A DNA stretch of 64,000 bases, from positions 62,001-126,000 of the forward strand of contig CALBGP010000021.1 in the NCBI GenBank assembly GCA_937892845.1, in the 5' to 3' direction. The stretch comes from an uncultured Eggerthellaceae bacterium. GTDB lineage: Bacteria > Actinomycetota > Coriobacteriia > Coriobacteriales > Eggerthellaceae. Shown one piece after another: positions 7,554 through 14,824 of this stretch. The notes below the pieces were generated by a model, which saw only the letters and a list, made by a program, of their open reading frames with translations, searched no databases and was not told the origin of the DNA. The position numbers were made by a program, and so were the translations under genes. Each line of letters starts with the position of its first letter. Position 1 is the stretch's first letter.

Positions 7554-9290
7554 CTAGAGATTGGCCACTTCTCGGCCGCACAGCATGCCGAACGTCACAC
7601 AACGACCGGCATTGAGACCCGCGGACAGGTTCGGGTAGGAACCGTTGTAGTAATTTCCGGAATCGTTGCCAATCACATACAATCCCTCGATTGGCTTATT
7701 GTCGGCATCGAGCGCCTGGAATTTCGTATTGATCTTTATGCCATCAAGCGTGCACAGGGCCATGCCAGAAAGCTTGCAAGCATAGAATGGCGCAGTGCGA
7801 ACCTCCGAAAGGCGGAAAGCCTCTTTGCCGAACTGAATATCTTCCTGGGCGTCGTAGAGGGCGTTGTACTGCTCCACTGTTTTCAAGAAGTTCTCTTTGT
7901 CGATACCGAACGCATCGGCAATCTCCTCCAAAGTATCCGCCTTGATGATCTTACCCTCTTCAATCAGGCTTTCGATAATGGCAGAGGTGCCCTCAATTCC
8001 CTCTGGATCCATCTGATTGGTTCCTTCGCGCTTGATGAGAGTCGAGCATCCGATGGTCTGGAAGCGATCTATATCCTCCGCCCAATTCGAATCCCAAATA
8101 TCGAACCAGGCACGCTGAGAGCTCTTCTTGGACAATGCGTGAACGAGAAAGTCGTAAGGAGAAGATTCATTGGTGATTCGATCTCCTTCGATATCAACCT
8201 TCAGGAACGGCTGCGTCGCCATATGGAAGTAACCGAAGTCCATGGCGAAGGGATCACCTGGAAGCTGATCGGGACGCATGATACCGCGATCGAAAATCAT
8301 AGTTGTGGGATTCTCGTCCTTAACAGCGCCAACCCACATGCACGCCTTGATTCCAGTGCCCTGAGAATTGAAGTTCGCATGAGGAACAACTCCGCACAGG
8401 CTTTTGGCGATCTCCCCCTGCAGGGCCATGTACATATCGGCGTTGTTGGCATATCCGCCAGTGGCGACAATTACGCCCTTGGAAGCGTTAATGCGCACAT
8501 ATTCGCCACTTGCCTTGGAGGCATATGCGCCAACTACCCTATCATTCTCCTTGATCAAACATTCCAAACCTGTTTCATACATGAGCGTCGCATCTTGCTG
8601 GGCAAGGAAATTACCTTCGAGCAAACGATAGGTCACACCCTCAGCGCTTGCTTCATCCTTTCCCATCTTGCCGTTGTCCAGCATGGCGCCATGACCAGTC
8701 GGCCAGCACTTATACCGCGTCTCCTGGTCAGGCATCCTCCATTCGACATCAATCTTGCATTGATCGACGCCATCCACCAAATCGCAGTACCAGCCAACAG
8801 CTTCCGCGGAATTGTCCGCCCACAGACGATGCAGATCGTAGGAGGAGTAATTCAGGGAGTAGTGGACAAGATCGTTACATATCTCAACTGGATCAATGTA
8901 CGCACCGACCTCTTGCTGACGAGCGGAGTTGACCGCACCTACGGCCGACCCTCGCACGCCCGTACCGATAGGATACTTCTCTATCAGAAGCGTTTTGGCA
9001 CCCTCCATCGCCGCAAAATTCGCCGCCACAATACCGGAACATCCTGCGCCGACAACGAGAACTTCCGTATCGATGGTTTCCACGCAATCCGTATCAGTGA
9101 TTGCAGGCGGATTGCCCAGCCATGCAGGAAAATCACCATTCGTCGGGGATTCAGCATTCATCGATGCACCGGCATCCTCAGACGGTTCAGCTTTGCTTGA
9201 ATTTGCGGGCGAACACCCTACCAAGCCCATTGCGGCCATAGCGCCGGCCGCAAAAGATCCTGCAATAAAGTTCCTTCGATTCATTTCCAT
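7554..9290 (-). CDS. Tat-exported FAD-dependent reductase lipoprotein (fumarate reductase flavoprotein family)
   Basis: About 578 residues. The N terminus MEMNRRNFIAG has a Tat-like RR motif, a hydrophobic stretch and lipobox LVGC, so the protein is probably exported folded with FAD and anchored outside. The Rossmann motif VVGAGCSGIVAA binds FAD; DRITNESSPYDF and the C-terminal GLYVIGNDSGNYYNGSYP match the FAD_binding_2/fumarate reductase fold. No CxxCH haem domain is present, so electrons must come from another carrier. The region equivalent to the fumarate reductase GG substrate loop reads SGMALCTLDGI, so fumarate is not an obvious substrate. ATG at 9290 chosen (GGAAGGGG upstream, rather distant); GTG 9302 and ATG 9284 are alternatives. 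Divergent from a membrane LuxR regulator, its likely controller. Confidence 0.87.
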   Translation of the reverse strand: MEMNRRNFIAGSFAAGAMAAMGLVGCSPANSSKAEPSEDAGASMNAESPTNGDFPAWLGNPPAITDTDCVETIDTEVLVVGAGCSGIVAANFAAMEGAKTLLIEKYPIGTGVRGSAVGAVNSARQQEVGAYIDPVEICNDLVHYSLNYSSYDLHRLWADNSAEAVGWYCDLVDGVDQCKIDVEWRMPDQETRYKCWPTGHGAMLDNGKMGKDEASAEGVTYRLLEGNFLAQQDATLMYETGLECLIKENDRVVGAYASKASGEYVRINASKGVIVATGGYANNADMYMALQGEIAKSLCGVVPHANFNSQGTGIKACMWVGAVKDENPTTMIFDRGIMRPDQLPGDPFAMDFGYFHMATQPFLKVDIEGDRITNESSPYDFLVHALSKKSSQRAWFDIWDSNWAEDIDRFQTIGCSTLIKREGTNQMDPEGIEGTSAIIESLIEEGKIIKADTLEEIADAFGIDKENFLKTVEQYNALYDAQEDIQFGKEAFRLSEVRTAPFYACKLSGMALCTLDGIKINTKFQALDADNKPIEGLYVIGNDSGNYYNGSYPNLSAGLNAGRCVTFGMLCGREVANL

Positions 9291-9348
9291 ACCGAAGCAC
9301 ACCCCTTCCGCCTTTTTGCAACTTCCTAACGATACGATGGGAGAATCC

Positions 9349-9464
9349 CGTTGCTACCCTATCGCAACGCTTGAAGATGATGCCCGTTGCTCATGGATTC
9401 GAATATCGTGTTAAACCGTGAATTTGCATTTCCCCAGATAACAGGCATCACGTCTTTTACGTGA
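9349..9464. promoter_or_regulatory. Operator-like repeats between the flavoprotein and luxR genes
   Basis: Three signals lie in the 233-bp divergent intergenic region. CGTTGC (9349) pairs with GCAACG (9364-9369) across 9 bp. CCCGTTGCT occurs as direct repeats at 9347 and 9383. TCACGT-CTTTT-ACGTGA (9448-9464) is a perfect 6-5-6 dyad. These are candidates for binding by the adjacent LuxR-type regulator. The dyads are seen; binding is inferred. Confidence 0.5.
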
Positions 9465-9523
9465 CTTGCTGCACTACTCATCGATTGCATACAATTGAGC
9501 GGTAAAACGACCTGGGAGACCCA

Positions 9524-10909
9524 ATGTTCCGATTGATACAATCGCTTGATGCCTCTTTACGCAAGATCAATATCAGATATCTGGGAATAGGCCTGCTCAT
9601 TGCATGGGTGTATTGCACTTGGTGCTCCGGAAACCAAGCAATTGCTTCAGAAACCCTTATCGCATCCCTCATATGCTCGGCCCTAGGGCTCATAGTCCTT
9701 GTTATGAGGCCAAAAAAGCGCACCCCCATATCTTTTACCTCTGCATTCGGGGCTTCGGTGATCATGTCCATTACGACCCTTTTGTTTTCATTCTCCGACC
9801 TGATGTTCGTCTGTCTCACAGCCGCCGCAATCGGCGGACTGGCGTCATCGGTCCTATGGATTGCCTGGGGGGAATTATTCTGTCAGATAGATCAAGAAGC
9901 CGCCGAGTCTTGCATTCCGGCTTCACTGCTCGTATTCATCTGCGCTGGAGGTGCAGTGCTCTTGCTACCCGCAGCCATTGGCTCGGTCGTCTCGTCGTCG
10001 CTTCCGGCAATATCCTGCATACTGCTCTTACTCGGCAGATGCGAGCAGCCGGCTGATTTCTCATTTCCCCAACCAGCCTTGCCCTTTCGAAGCATCCTGC
10101 CCGCATTAGTCAAGCTAGCCTTCTGCTCAATGGTATGCAGCGTTGCAGCGGGTTTTGTTATGGCCAGCCTCTCCCCCACAAATCCCATCTCGGGTTCGGA
10201 TAATCAGCTGCCGTTCTATCTGTGCGGCGGCGCCATCGCCGCATGCATCTCCCTCGTGGCCATATCGCACACTAGCAAAATGAATTTCTCGTTGCTCTAC
10301 GAATGGGTCATTCCCCTGATCGTCTTCGCATTGTCGCTCTGCATTGCGGGCGAGGCGGAGCACCGCGTCATAGCAGCAATTCTGACCTGTACCGCGTCAT
10401 TGTGCACCGACGTACTGTTCTACGCTATCTTCGCCCGCATCACCTCGCAACGATTCTGCCTGCCAAGCGAAGCATTCGGCTTGTTTCGAGCATTCGCGCA
10501 GGTAGGCTTCCTCATAGGCGGAGCATCAGGGTCAACGATGGCGTCACAGCAGGCAAACTTGACCCATATCTATCTACTGCTTATATGCATTTGCGTTGTG
10601 ATACTACCGCTGTTCCTGCATCTTCAGAAACGCTTCGAAACGCCGCAACCAACAATGCACGCATCCGAGAAAGCAAATGCGACACAGCAACCAGATGCGA
10701 TTACGCAAATCACCGAAGAGTTCAAACTGTCGAATCGCGAATCCGAGGTCCTCGGTTATTTGGCGCGAGGAAGATCTGTACCCTACATGCGCGAAGCAAT
10801 GGTCCTGTCGAAAAGCACAATCGAAACGCACATCAAGCACATCTACGCAAAAACCGAGGTTCATTCCAAACAGGAATTAATCGATCTCATAGAGTCGAGG
10901 CAACATTAG
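9524..10909 (+). CDS. Membrane-spanning LuxR-family transcriptional regulator
   Basis: A 461-residue protein. Residues about 18-370 form around 12 hydrophobic helices resembling an MFS-like sensor module. The C terminus (about 395-458) is a LuxR HTH: LSNRESEVLGYLARGRS, then LSKSTIETHIKHIYAKTEV. This architecture is expanded in Eggerthellaceae, where such regulators often lie next to and control substrate-specific reductases. It is divergent from the flavoprotein at 7554-9290, so ligand-induced activation of that gene is likely. ATG at 9524 with GGGAG upstream. The helices probably sense a small molecule in or outside the membrane; the ligand is unknown. Confidence 0.9.
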   Translation: MFRLIQSLDASLRKINIRYLGIGLLIAWVYCTWCSGNQAIASETLIASLICSALGLIVLVMRPKKRTPISFTSAFGASVIMSITTLLFSFSDLMFVCLTAAAIGGLASSVLWIAWGELFCQIDQEAAESCIPASLLVFICAGGAVLLLPAAIGSVVSSSLPAISCILLLLGRCEQPADFSFPQPALPFRSILPALVKLAFCSMVCSVAAGFVMASLSPTNPISGSDNQLPFYLCGGAIAACISLVAISHTSKMNFSLLYEWVIPLIVFALSLCIAGEAEHRVIAAILTCTASLCTDVLFYAIFARITSQRFCLPSEAFGLFRAFAQVGFLIGGASGSTMASQQANLTHIYLLLICICVVILPLFLHLQKRFETPQPTMHASEKANATQQPDAITQITEEFKLSNRESEVLGYLARGRSVPYMREAMVLSKSTIETHIKHIYAKTEVHSKQELIDLIESRQH

Positions 10910-10981
10910 GCGACCTGCGCACTCGTCATTTTTACCAAGGCCGCAAAGCATAGACCCCGATGACCCAAACCACTGCTCACC

Positions 10982-11011
10982 TTGACCAAAGCAGAATCCG
11001 TATGCTATACG
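10982..11011 (+). promoter_or_regulatory. Candidate ancestral promoter of the cell-wall-binding-repeat gene
   Basis: TTGACC (10982-10987), 18-bp spacer, TATACG (11006-11011). Before insertion of the mobile element it would have lain about 140 bp upstream of the gene now starting at 14825. Confidence 0.4.
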
Positions 11012-11091
11012 AAGGCACGTAGCGCAACTCTGCCCAGAAACACCTGGCAACCGTTATCCATGATCGAAACAACACCGGCAGCTATTCCAGC

Positions 11092-11099
11092 ATTTTATT
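11092..11099. repeat. Target-site duplication, left copy
   Basis: ATTTTATT directly outside the left inverted repeat, identical to 14773-14780. An 8-bp duplication is characteristic of IS1595-family transposition. Confidence 0.92.
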
Positions 11100-11124
11100 G
11101 GCTCTGTTAGACCAGTATTGACAT
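11100..11124 (+). repeat. Left terminal inverted repeat
   Basis: Begins GGCTCTGTTAGACCAG. Its inner end contains TTGACA, which can act as the -35 box for the transposase gene. Confidence 0.92.
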
Positions 11125-11166
11125 ATAGGTGATGCCACCGTGGTATAATATAATCAGCAACCACGG
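11118..11166 (+). promoter_or_regulatory. Transposase promoter with flanking dyad
   Basis: TTGACA (11118-11123) and TATAAT (11144-11149) are 20 bp apart, longer than ideal; a second TATAAT overlaps at 11149-11154. CCGTGGT (11138-11144) and ACCACGG (11160-11166) form an inverted repeat around the -10 and the leader. It could be an operator or an mRNA hairpin limiting transposase expression. Confidence 0.5.
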
Positions 11167-11178
11167 CATTGGAGCATC

Positions 11179-12234
11179 ATGAAAGCCGAAGAACTGGTTA
11201 TCACCCTCAAGAAAAATATGGCGAAACTCAGCAAGACCGAGCGCCGCCGCGCCATCGAATCGGTGCGCGAGGTTCTTCGTGCAGCTATGTTCGACGATGC
11301 GGCGGGCGACGGCTACGAGATCGAGCGCTGTCCCCGATGCGGCTCGGTCGCCGTCGTGAAGAAGGGCAAGTCCGGAAACGGTGAGCAGCGCTACCTCTGC
11401 CGCGACTGCGGCAGGACGTTCTCGGGTGCCACGAACCGTGTGCTCGGCACGAGCAAACTCCCCCGCGAGACCTGGATGGCCTATGCCGAGTGCTTCGTGT
11501 TGATGCTCCCTCTGCGCGAATGCGCCGAGCGCTGCGGCGTCTGCCTCAAGACCGCCTACACCATGCGTCACAGGCTCATCGAGTGCCTGAATGCATATTC
11601 CCCTGAGTTCCATGTCGGCCATGGGCAGGCATGCGAGCTCGACGAGACGTACTTCCCCGAATCGTTCAAGGGCAACCACACCAAAGGCTCCTTCAAGCTG
11701 CCGAGAAAGCCCCGCCGTCGCGGCAAGCAGGTCCACAAGCGCGGCCTGTCCCGCGAGCAGATCTGCGTCATGACCGGCATCAGCGATTCAAACGTCACCT
11801 TCCTCGAAGTTTCGGGACGTGGAATCGTCTCTCGAAAGCGGGCTATGGCAGCCCTGAGCAACCGCATCGGTGCCGGTGCAGCCGTCGCGACCGATAAGGC
11901 ATCCGTCTACGTCGATGTGCTTCGAGACCTCAAGGTGGCGAAACATGAGTCGTACGACTCCAAGGACCATTCCAAGGGCACGATCAACCGAATCAATACC
12001 GTCCACTCGCTCCTCGACTCATTCATGGCCCATTTCAAGGGAGTGTCCACCAAGCACCTCTCGGCCTATCTGGAATGGTTCCGCTGGTGCCGCACCTTCA
12101 TGGCGACCGATTCCCGCACCGCCGAAGCTACGGTTGCCCGTCAGCTCGCCAACGGCTCTTGCGCAACCCGAACCAGCGGTATGTTCAACGTCCAGCCGCC
12201 GTATATGGACTATTGGGTTTCGCTAGCGGCGTAG
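11179..12234 (+). CDS. IS1595-family (ISXO2-like) DDE transposase
   Basis: A 351-residue transposase. An N-terminal zinc ribbon (C51-x2-C54 ... C74-x2-C77) precedes a helix-turn-helix-like region (RECAERCGVCLKTAYTMRHR). The ISXO2-like DDE core follows: first Asp in ACELDETYFPE, second in ATDKASVYV, and the C-terminal block LLDSFMAHFKGVSTKHLSAYLEWFRW. The length is usual for the family and no frameshift is seen, so it may be active. ATG at 11179 with TTGGAG about 4 bases upstream. It lies at the left end of the 3.67-kb element whose inverted repeats and 8-bp duplication fit this family. Confidence 0.93.
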   Translation: MKAEELVITLKKNMAKLSKTERRRAIESVREVLRAAMFDDAAGDGYEIERCPRCGSVAVVKKGKSGNGEQRYLCRDCGRTFSGATNRVLGTSKLPRETWMAYAECFVLMLPLRECAERCGVCLKTAYTMRHRLIECLNAYSPEFHVGHGQACELDETYFPESFKGNHTKGSFKLPRKPRRRGKQVHKRGLSREQICVMTGISDSNVTFLEVSGRGIVSRKRAMAALSNRIGAGAAVATDKASVYVDVLRDLKVAKHESYDSKDHSKGTINRINTVHSLLDSFMAHFKGVSTKHLSAYLEWFRWCRTFMATDSRTAEATVARQLANGSCATRTSGMFNVQPPYMDYWVSLAA

Positions 12235-12282
12235 TCGGCTAAAATGACAGCACCGTGAAATACGCGAGAGATAGGAGCCGCC

Positions 12283-12453
12283 ATGCCGTCCAACATACCC
12301 GCAACGACTATAAGAATAGAGCCCGAGGTCAAAAGAGAGGCGTCCGCAATCCTCGATGAACTCGGTCTTTCTATGTCTGCTGCGATGAACATGTTCCTCC
12401 GCGCGGTGATTCGCGAGGGCGGCATGCCGTTTGAGGTTAAGGTGACTAGGTAG
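12283..12453 (+). CDS. RelB/DinJ-type ribbon-helix-helix protein (antitoxin-like, no toxin partner)
   Basis: A 56-residue protein. TTIRIEPEVKREASAIL forms the RHH strand and first helix; LDELGLSMSAAMNMFLRAVI follows, then the short GGMPFEVK tail typical of RelB/DinJ antitoxins. AGGAG lies 5 bases before the ATG. Normally such genes precede a RelE/YafQ toxin; here the next gene, whose GGAG overlaps this stop codon, is a DNA methyltransferase, and no toxin gene is visible anywhere in the element. As RHH antitoxins repress their own promoters, it may act as the controller of the restriction-modification operon, replacing a C protein. That role is inference; it could also be a relic of a lost toxin-antitoxin pair. 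Confidence 0.85.
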   Translation: MPSNIPATTIRIEPEVKREASAILDELGLSMSAAMNMFLRAVIREGGMPFEVKVTR

Positions 12454-12461
12454 GAGCTTTG

Positions 12462-13655
12462 GTGACCGTTAAAAACGACAAACTTACTTGTATAGATCTG
12501 TTTGCTGGTGCGGGTGGCCTGTCAGAAGGGCTCGAGCAGGCGGGGTTCCACTCTCTGTTCGCCTCCGAGATAGTGCCTAGATATGCCGAGACATATGCTA
12601 AGAACCATCCGAACGCCGAGGTGTGTGTTGCCGACATCCGTACGGTGAACCCGAAAGAGATCAGGGAGCGTCTTGATCTTGAAGTGGGCCAACTTGATTT
12701 GCTTGCAGGTGGTCCTCCGTGTCAAGGGTTTTCGATTAACGCCCCTGTTCGATCCAGTGACGACCCGCGTAATCACTTGTTTCGCGAATACTTGAGATTC
12801 GTTGACGAGTTCAAGCCTCGTGCGGTTCTTATCGAGAACGTTCCTGGTTTGGTTTCGTTCGAGAAGGGAAAGACGCTTCACGCCATTCTCGATTCACTTG
12901 CGGACCTTGGGTATGGTGCCGATGTTCATATCCTCGGTGCTCCCTACTACGGTGTCCCACAAATGAGGTGGCGTACGATAATAATGGGTCTACGAGGGGC
13001 GATTATTCCTCAATCGGCATGGCCCGAGCCGGTCAGGCATGCTCCGGTGAGGGCAAACTTCGCGACCACATTCGACGGCAGACCGATCGTAAAGAAACCT
13101 TCACCAGAGACATCGGCCCCGTTCACCACGGTACGCGATGCGATAGGCGACCTTCCACCGCTTAAAAGCGGCGAACGCGGTGAAGCGGTAAAGGAATATC
13201 CCGTTGCACCTCAATGCGAGTACCAAGCGAATTTGAGAATAGGGTCCGCAGGCGTGATGAATCACGAAGCACCACGTCTTTCGGCTATCAACCTCGAACG
13301 GCTTGGTCATATCAAGCAAGGCGGCAACTGGACGGATATTCCATACGATCTTTTGCCGAAGGGCATGAAGTCAGCTAGGCGAAGCGATCATACGAAGAGA
13401 TACGGTCGCCCAAGATGGGATGAGCTCGGAAGCACGGTTCTCACGAAGTGCGATCCCCACTGGGGCGCGTTCTTCCACCCCGAACAGGACAGGACGTTTA
13501 CCGTTCGGGAGGCCGCGCGTATCCAATCATTTCCCGATCACTACGTCTTTCTTGGCTCTCAGGCCGAGCAGTACGCCGAGGTCGGTAACGCCGTGCCTCC
13601 GATGCTTGCCTGTGCTGTTGGAAGATCTTTGCGAGCGGTTCTTGAGGGGGAGTAG
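12462..13655 (+). CDS. DNA (cytosine-5) methyltransferase of the transposon-borne R-M system
   Basis: A 397-residue m5C methyltransferase that would protect host DNA from the adjacent nuclease. Motif I is DLFAGAGG (residues 12-19), motif IV GGPPCQGFS with catalytic C87, motif VI ENV (125-127), motif VIII QMRWR (167-171). A variable target-recognition region of about 130 residues follows, then motif IX (REAARIQSFPD) and X (YAEVGNAVPP). I chose GTG 12462 because GGAG (12453-12456) is 5 bases away; a TTG three bases earlier is the alternative. The gene ends 2 bp before the endonuclease start. All catalytic motifs are intact. The recognition sequence cannot be read from the protein. Confidence 0.94.
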   Translation: MTVKNDKLTCIDLFAGAGGLSEGLEQAGFHSLFASEIVPRYAETYAKNHPNAEVCVADIRTVNPKEIRERLDLEVGQLDLLAGGPPCQGFSINAPVRSSDDPRNHLFREYLRFVDEFKPRAVLIENVPGLVSFEKGKTLHAILDSLADLGYGADVHILGAPYYGVPQMRWRTIIMGLRGAIIPQSAWPEPVRHAPVRANFATTFDGRPIVKKPSPETSAPFTTVRDAIGDLPPLKSGERGEAVKEYPVAPQCEYQANLRIGSAGVMNHEAPRLSAINLERLGHIKQGGNWTDIPYDLLPKGMKSARRSDHTKRYGRPRWDELGSTVLTKCDPHWGAFFHPEQDRTFTVREAARIQSFPDHYVFLGSQAEQYAEVGNAVPPMLACAVGRSLRAVLEGE

Positions 13656-13657
13656 AT

Positions 13658-14569
13658 ATGGCCGGAACAATCGTTGATTTCTTTGGGTATCGAGCCGCAG
13701 ATGATAGCGATGCGTCTCTTGAGGCGGTCGCCAAAAATCTATGCCCGTTCCTTCACGACACCTGCACCAAGACGCTCGGGCGAGACGGCTCTTGCTCCGG
13801 CGTGTGCGCTGTTAAACAAGTATCGTCTGATCAGCGTATCATCTGCTGCCCAATCCGTCTCTATGCCGATGATTACGAGATCCTTCGAATCGTGTCTAGG
13901 AAAACGTTTGGCGTTGACCTTGGCCTGTATTCAGGTCGCGCTGCTGTCGGAAAAGCTCGCTCCGAGGGTGGTGCCGTTGCCGTGTTCGGACACAGATGGG
14001 GAGGAGAACTGCGGCTGCCGAAAAGAAACGGCGTTGGGAACTATTTTGCCGATTGGGTATTGGCTCGGCTTGACGAGCGCGGCGAGCTTGCGGAGTTCAC
14101 TTCAATTGAGGTTCAGACTATTGATACGACTGGAAACTATAGAGCTTCTCGCGCGGGTTTGATTGACGGTAGGAGAGAAGTGAAATCAACCGTTGGTTTG
14201 AACTGGGAAAACGTCTCAAAACGAATTATCCCACAGCTTGTTTATAAGGGGCAGGTGCTTCAAAGGGAGCCGCTGTGCCGCTCTGGCTTGTGGTTCGTGA
14301 CCCCCGAATCGGTGTATTCAAGAATTATTGACAGGCTTGGCGGTGCCAAAAATATGGCATTTGGATACGCCCCGCAGCCAGGAGCCCTTCATTTTCTGCG
14401 ATATGACTACGATGATAACGCTGAGCATGCAAAAGGCGTTCCCACGAAACTCATGGTCACTGGAGATGAATGCACGACGGTTGAGCAGGTCCAGGCGGCA
14501 TTTAACAGAGTCAGGCTCCCGGAGCCAGGCGTGTACGGTAAAGCTCTGCGAGAAGCTTTGTATGGCTAG
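13658..14569 (+). CDS. NotI-like type II restriction endonuclease
   Basis: A 303-residue protein that I recognise as a NotI relative from recalled similarity. The N terminus IVDFFGYRA resembles NotI. A four-cysteine set (C29 in NLCPFL, C36, C50 in SGVCAV, C64 in CCPIR) matches the iron-binding Cys4 fold unique to that family. The PD-(D/E)XK-type core has D132 (YFADWVLARL), E151 and Q153 (SIEVQTID), then NVSKRIIPQLVYKGQ as in NotI. NotI itself cuts GCGGCCGC; this relative is shorter and need not share the site. GGGGGAG precedes the ATG, 2 bp after the methyltransferase stop. No frame break is seen, so it is probably active and kept harmless by the upstream methyltransferase. Confidence 0.86.
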   Translation: MAGTIVDFFGYRAADDSDASLEAVAKNLCPFLHDTCTKTLGRDGSCSGVCAVKQVSSDQRIICCPIRLYADDYEILRIVSRKTFGVDLGLYSGRAAVGKARSEGGAVAVFGHRWGGELRLPKRNGVGNYFADWVLARLDERGELAEFTSIEVQTIDTTGNYRASRAGLIDGRREVKSTVGLNWENVSKRIIPQLVYKGQVLQREPLCRSGLWFVTPESVYSRIIDRLGGAKNMAFGYAPQPGALHFLRYDYDDNAEHAKGVPTKLMVTGDECTTVEQVQAAFNRVRLPEPGVYGKALREALYG

Positions 14570-14676
14570 AAGATAGTGCGCTTGCAGATGCAATAGCTAT
14601 AAGGAGCTCATGCAGAATCAACTCGCGGCTTAGCTGTTGGTTGAGGCCATCGTCGAAACAGCGTCGCTTTTGCCCC

Positions 14677-14715
14677 GCAGAAAAGGAAGCACGCAAAGCA
14701 CGCTTCCTTTTCTGC
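14677..14715 (+). terminator. Terminator at the right end of the transposon
   Basis: 14-bp stem GCAGAAAAGGAAGC / GCTTCCTTTTCTGC around an 11-base loop, followed by TTTAAG, 107 bp after the endonuclease stop. Confidence 0.7.
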
Positions 14716-14744
14716 TTTAAGGGTCTTGCGCTACAAGCTATACT
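14716..14744 (+). promoter_or_regulatory. Possible outward-facing promoter at the transposon right end
   Basis: TTTAAG (14716-14721), 17-bp spacer, TATACT (14739-14744), pointing out through the right inverted repeat into the cell-wall-binding-repeat gene. The -35 is imperfect. Confidence 0.35.
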
Positions 14745-14747
14745 TGC

Positions 14748-14772
14748 ATGTTAATCCTGGTCTAACAGAGCC
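14748..14772 (-). repeat. Right terminal inverted repeat
   Basis: Reverse complement begins GGCTCTGTTAGACCAG and matches the left repeat at 23 of 25 positions. Confidence 0.92.
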
Positions 14773-14780
14773 ATTTTATT
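14773..14780. repeat. Target-site duplication, right copy
   Basis: ATTTTATT, identical to 11092-11099. Confidence 0.92.
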
Positions 14781-14824
14781 TGCAGCAAGCGAGCATTGGT
14801 CCCGTATGACGATTGGAGACGAAG

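Larger units (their letters stand above)
11100..14772 (+). mobile_element. IS1595-type transposon carrying a NotI-like restriction-modification cassette
   Basis: A 3,673-bp element defined by 25-bp terminal inverted repeats (11100-11124 and 14748-14772, 23 of 25 matching, first 16 identical: GGCTCTGTTAGACCAG) and a perfect 8-bp target duplication. Inside, all on the plus strand, are transposase, RelB/DinJ-like RHH gene, C5-cytosine methyltransferase and NotI-like endonuclease, followed by a terminator. There is no copy of the inverted repeat directly after the transposase, so the passenger genes move with it. The passenger genes look lower in G+C than the chromosome around them. IS1595 members with passenger genes are known as a class; I do not know of this gene set being described. 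Confidence 0.93.

Noticed and set aside
7533..9200. A 555-codon plus-strand frame opposite the first flavoprotein
   Set aside because: Antisense shadow; starts inside the terminator hairpin and shows no domain.
11179..12240. A simple IS ending right after the transposase, with the R-M genes as chromosomal neighbours
   Set aside because: No copy of the terminal repeat occurs near 12234; the matching repeat and duplication are at 14748-14780.
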